Both the position numbers and the translations under genes were made by a program. Positions 40,360 through 43,034 of a stretch of 43,034 bases of DNA are shown here, piece after piece. This stretch comes from Spirochaetia bacterium (GTDB lineage: Bacteria; Spirochaetota; Spirochaetia; CADAEX01): assembly GCA_017649605.1 (NCBI GenBank), contig JAGCGL010000043.1:1-43034 (forward strand). The letters are read 5' to 3'. Each line of letters starts with the position of its first letter. Position 1 is the first letter of the stretch. The notes beneath the pieces were generated by a model. The model saw only the letters and a program-made list of their open reading frames with translations, made no database searches and was not told where the DNA came from.

Positions 40360-42408
40360 ATGAACGAAGTGAATCTTAAAATAAACGGAATAGATGTTAC
40401 AGTTCCAGCAGGAACAACAATACTTGAGGCAGCCCGCAAATGCGGCTTCGACATACCTACCCTGTGCAATGCCCAGGGGCTCCAGCCGTTCACCAGCTGC
40501 TTTGTCTGCGCAGTAAAGGTAGAGGGAGGCAAAGGTAACTTTGTACCATCCTGTGCCACCAAGGTGCGCGACGGAATGGTTGTGACAGTAGAAGGGGGCG
40601 AGGTTGACAAGGCACGCAAGATGTGCATAAACCTTCTGGTCTCCGACCACTGCGGCGACTGTATGCCGCCATGCCAGTCTGAATGCCCGGCCAACATCCC
40701 TATAAAGGATTTCATGGCTCTGGTTGCAGAAGGTAAGGAGCTTGAGGCTGCCGACAAGATAAGGGAGAAGACACCGTTTGCAGGCTGTCTTGGCCGTATC
40801 TGTCCCCGCCCATGCGAGGATCAGTGCCGCAGGACACGGGTTGAGGAGCCTATGTCTATCTGCTACATGAAACGGTACATTGCAGATACAGAGAAGAAGG
40901 CCAAGGGAGCACCGCAGTTCCCAGCTACAGCACCGGCTACAGGCAAGAAGGTTGCAATCATAGGTGCAGGCCCAGCCGGAATGGCAGCCGCCTACTACCT
41001 TGCACTGGCCGGCCACAAGGTTACTGTATTTGAATCACATGCAAAATCAGGCGGTATGCTCCGCTACGGTATCCCGTACTACCGGCTGCCAGACTCTGTC
41101 CTTATGGATGAGTTCGGTGCCATCGAGAAGCTGGGAGTAGAGGTAAAATACAACACTGCAATAGGCAGGGATATAAAGGCAAAGGAGCTTGAGAAGGATT
41201 TTGATGCCCTCCTTATCGCAGCCGGTGCCCAGGGCTCTTCCTCCATGCGCATAGATGGGGAGAAAAACCCAGGCATCTATGCTGGAATTGATGTTTTAGG
41301 AAAGGTTGCCGAAGGCCAGAAAGTGGACCTGGGGACCAAGACCTTTATAGTGGGCGGCGGAAACACTGCTATCGATGCAGCCCGCACCGCAGTGCGGCTG
41401 GGCTCCAAGGCCATCATCCTGTACCGCAGGACTCGGGCGGAGATGCCGGCCAGCGATTTCGAGATAGAGGAGGCCCTGGCCGAGGGGGTAGAGATCCAGT
41501 ACCTCACCGCCCCGCTGGCTGCCGAGAAGAGAGGCGATGGCCTTGCTCTCAAGTGCATAAAGATGCAGCTTGGAGAGCCGGACGCCTCTGGGCGTCGGAG
41601 CCCAGTGCCGATAGAAGGTTCTGAGTTCACCGAAAGCTGTACCTCCATTATTGCTGCCATCGGACAGCGTGTTCTGGCCGACTGCTTTGCAGACCTGGGA
41701 ATAGAGCTTACCAAGAAAGGGACAGTAGCTGTTGATCCAAAGACATTCATGACAACACGCCCTGGAATCTTTGCCGCAGGCGACTGCCAGTCGGGTGCCG
41801 ATATCGCTGTTAGGGCAGCGGCGGCAGGAAGAAAGGCCGCATACTCCATAAACCAGTATCTGGCAGGGGAGGAGGTGACAGGCGAGCCTGTGCTCTTCAA
41901 CTCCTCCATGGGAGCGCTGAGCGAAGTTCCTGAATCCCTCTTTGAGGGGAAGGAGAAGACTGCCCGTATCACCATGCCTGTAATTGAGATGGATAAGAGA
42001 AAGTCCAGTTTCCAGGAGATTGAGACTGGCTTTACATCTGAGAAGGCAAGGAAAGAGGCAATGCGGTGCCTCAAGTGCGGATGCGAGAAAGAGAAGGATT
42101 GCAAGCTCCGTGAATATGCAACACGCTACGGTGCCGATGCACACCTCTTTAAAGGTGAACGGCGCGGTTATGACAGGGACGATTCCCACGATGATATCAG
42201 GATCGAGACAGGAAAGTGCATAAGCTGCGGCTCCTGTGTAAGGGCCTGTGCCGAGATCAAGGGGCTCAATATCCTCTCGTTCGACGGCCGCGGTTTCAAG
42301 ACCAGGATGCATGCTCCATTCGGCCACTCCTTGGTGGACACCAAGTGTGACGGCTGCGGAGAGTGCGTGAAGGTATGTCCGACCGGTGCAATCATGGGTA
42401 AAAAATAA
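40360..42408 (+). CDS. stnA: GltD/NfnB-like NADPH flavoprotein with NuoG-type and ferredoxin domains, probable StnA
   Basis: A 682-residue fusion. Residues 1-80 are a NuoG-like 2Fe-2S domain (Cys36, 47, 50, 65). Next comes a region with [13 protein letters not shown] and [10 protein letters not shown] cluster motifs as in GltD/NfnB, and then the FAD/NADPH core with [15 protein letters not shown] and [19 protein letters not shown]. The following [11 protein letters not shown] has the double arginine typical of NADP(H) binding. The C-terminus has [11 protein letters not shown] and [12 protein letters not shown] clusters. No hydrogenase H-cluster domain is present. With the two preceding subunits this matches the Sporomusa-type electron-bifurcating transhydrogenase (NADH + ferredoxin with NADP). 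Assignment is by domain composition. Confidence 0.82.
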   Translation: MNEVNLKINGIDVTVPAGTTILEAARKCGFDIPTLCNAQGLQPFTSCFVCAVKVEGGKGNFVPSCATKVRDGMVVTVEGGEVDKARKMCINLLVSDHCGDCMPPCQSECPANIPIKDFMALVAEGKELEAADKIREKTPFAGCLGRICPRPCEDQCRRTRVEEPMSICYMKRYIADTEKKAKGAPQFPATAPATGKKVAIIGAGPAGMAAAYYLALAGHKVTVFESHAKSGGMLRYGIPYYRLPDSVLMDEFGAIEKLGVEVKYNTAIGRDIKAKELEKDFDALLIAAGAQGSSSMRIDGEKNPGIYAGIDVLGKVAEGQKVDLGTKTFIVGGGNTAIDAARTAVRLGSKAIILYRRTRAEMPASDFEIEEALAEGVEIQYLTAPLAAEKRGDGLALKCIKMQLGEPDASGRRSPVPIEGSEFTESCTSIIAAIGQRVLADCFADLGIELTKKGTVAVDPKTFMTTRPGIFAAGDCQSGADIAVRAAAAGRKAAYSINQYLAGEEVTGEPVLFNSSMGALSEVPESLFEGKEKTARITMPVIEMDKRKSSFQEIETGFTSEKARKEAMRCLKCGCEKEKDCKLREYATRYGADAHLFKGERRGYDRDDSHDDIRIETGKCISCGSCVRACAEIKGLNILSFDGRGFKTRMHAPFGHSLVDTKCDGCGECVKVCPTGAIMGKK

Positions 42409-42419
42409 CAGAAAAGGTA

Positions 42420-42448
42420 TTGTCAAAAAAAGATAAACTTGATAATCT
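42420..42448 (+). promoter_or_regulatory. Possible promoter of rpmB
   Basis: TTGTCA (42420-42425) with either GATAAT at 42441-42446 (15-nt spacer) or TAATCT at 42443-42448 (17-nt spacer). It lies just after the stnA stop and about 20 nt before the rpmB start. Confidence 0.45.
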
Positions 42449-42467
42449 ACCAAGACGAGGTGAAGAA

Positions 42468-42656
42468 ATGGCTAGAAGATGTGATTTATGCGGAAAAGGC
42501 GTTATGACCGGAAACAACGTAAGCCACGCACAGAATAAAACAAAGAGAGTATGGAAACCAAATCTTCTTAAGATGAGAACAGTTATTGATGGAAAAATTA
42601 TGACAGTAAAGATTTGTACATCATGCCTTAAGAGGGGATTCCTTACAAAGGCCTGA
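42468..42656 (+). CDS. rpmB: 50S ribosomal protein L28
   Basis: A 62-residue large-subunit ribosomal protein. ATG 42468 gives the standard start [11 protein letters not shown]; an upstream in-frame TTG falls in the promoter and is rejected. Cys5/Cys8 (CDLC) and Cys50/Cys53 (CTSC) form a zinc-binding C+ version. The family body [14 protein letters not shown] is clear. A terminator follows at once. Confidence 0.96.
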   Translation: MARRCDLCGKGVMTGNNVSHAQNKTKRVWKPNLLKMRTVIDGKIMTVKICTSCLKRGFLTKA

Positions 42657-42674
42657 GTTTTAGTTTTGTTCAAC

Positions 42675-42704
42675 AAGGGGTTACATCAGGTAACCCTTTT
42701 TTTT
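42675..42704 (+). terminator. Terminator of rpmB
   Basis: GGGTTAC (42678-42684) pairs with GTAACCC (42690-42696), the stem extending by A-T and G-T pairs, followed by a long T-run. Confidence 0.9.
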
Positions 42705-42716
42705 TAGGAGAAAAAA

Positions 42717-43034
42717 ATGAGTGACAGAAATCCTCCTTTCACCTACAGACCGCCCCAGTTCAAGATGCCGAGCCGCAAGACTCTGACCACTATCATCATT
42801 GGAGTCCTTATTGTTGGAATGCTGGCGACAGGTATCTATCAGGTGGACCAGAGGGAAGAGGCAGTAATCCTTTTACTTGGAAAATTCAACCGTATCACCG
42901 GCCCGGGACTTCATCTGAAGCTTCCGTTCGGCATAGAGCGGAACTACAATGTCCCCACCCAGGTGATCCAGAATATGTCCTTCGGTTTCAGGACCAACGA
43001 GTACGGCGGTTCCCAGACCAACGATTATCCGGAT
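42717..43034 (+). CDS. hflK: HflK, FtsH protease modulator (C-terminus off the window)
   Basis: The first 106 residues of an SPFH/band-7 protein, from ATG 42717 with a TAGGAG ribosome site. A short proline-rich cytoplasmic N-terminus is followed by one membrane segment (about 25-42) and the start of the SPFH domain (QVDQREEAVILLLGKFNR, then GPGLHLKLPFGIE). HflK forms a membrane complex with HflC that surrounds FtsH and limits its proteolysis. The frame is open at the right edge. Downstream hflC is expected but not seen. Confidence 0.9.
   Translation, partial: MSDRNPPFTYRPPQFKMPSRKTLTTIIIGVLIVGMLATGIYQVDQREEAVILLLGKFNRITGPGLHLKLPFGIERNYNVPTQVIQNMSFGFRTNEYGGSQTNDYPD

Noticed and set aside
41296..42453. 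A 385-codon minus-strand frame, and similar long minus frames at 23806-24879 and 35289-36284
   Set aside because: They mirror the GC-rich third positions of stnA, ribD and the dehydrogenase/HAD genes. None has a ribosome site or protein-like motif.
1..43034. CRISPR array or multi-gene defence operon
   Set aside because: No series of regularly spaced identical repeats and no cas, methylase or toxin-antitoxin genes were seen on either strand.

Overview
The window reads as a piece of a spirochaete chromosome, probably from an anaerobic, host-associated Treponema/Sphaerochaeta-like bacterium. This placement is inferred. It rests on the periplasmic receptor's signal peptide followed by an NGTAEG-type mature start (common in spirochaetal binding proteins), on anaerobe-type iron-sulfur genes (GGGtGRT/NifU-like pair, DUF362 ferredoxin protein, bifurcating transhydrogenase), and on the lack of respiratory genes. 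Most genes are housekeeping, tightly packed and often overlap by 1-16 nt.

Layout. 1-812 (-) is a truncated PhnW-like class V aminotransferase, divergent from a TAXI-TRAP transporter (1296-4627). 4723-9679 is a purL-purQ-sstT operon. At the 3' end of sstT sits one large, visibly A+T-rich gene (9680-14317) with a Bergerat-fold ATPase at one end and a DUF3883/NOV nuclease-like domain at the other. It is bracketed by 32-bp direct repeats that duplicate the last codons of sstT. 14332-16534 (-) holds NifU-like, GGGtGRT and pncC genes. 16595-20800 (-) holds a Lon-type protease, an rRNA m5C methyltransferase and a DUF362 ferredoxin protein. 20864-22548 (+) holds nif3, lspA and a DksA-type zinc-finger gene. 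22549-23673 (-) encodes a degenerate DEAD-box protein. 23783-27369 is an FMN riboswitch followed by ribD-ribE-ribBA-ribH. Then come tRNA-Asp (-), a PpiD/SurA-like foldase (+), and a citrate synthase-nrnA-trpR-like operon (-).

32071-35618 encodes two citrate-synthase-fold paralogues and a CoA-acylating aldehyde dehydrogenase. These, the aminotransferase and the TRAP genes share a strongly biased, AGA-rich codon use that suggests very high expression. 35676-42408 contains a HAD protein and a LysR-IMPase-stnCBA operon; the last three genes resemble the Sporomusa-type electron-bifurcating transhydrogenase. The window ends with rpmB and the start of hflK.

How the parts may work together. The transporter, aminotransferase, citrate-synthase-like pair and acylating dehydrogenase may form one catabolic route that feeds reduced carriers to the Stn-type complex. 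This is inference from codon use and gene content, and the substrate is not determined. The most unusual items are the repeat-flanked ATPase-nuclease gene, a candidate single-gene defence cargo, and the citrate-synthase-like pair whose catalytic residues are substituted.
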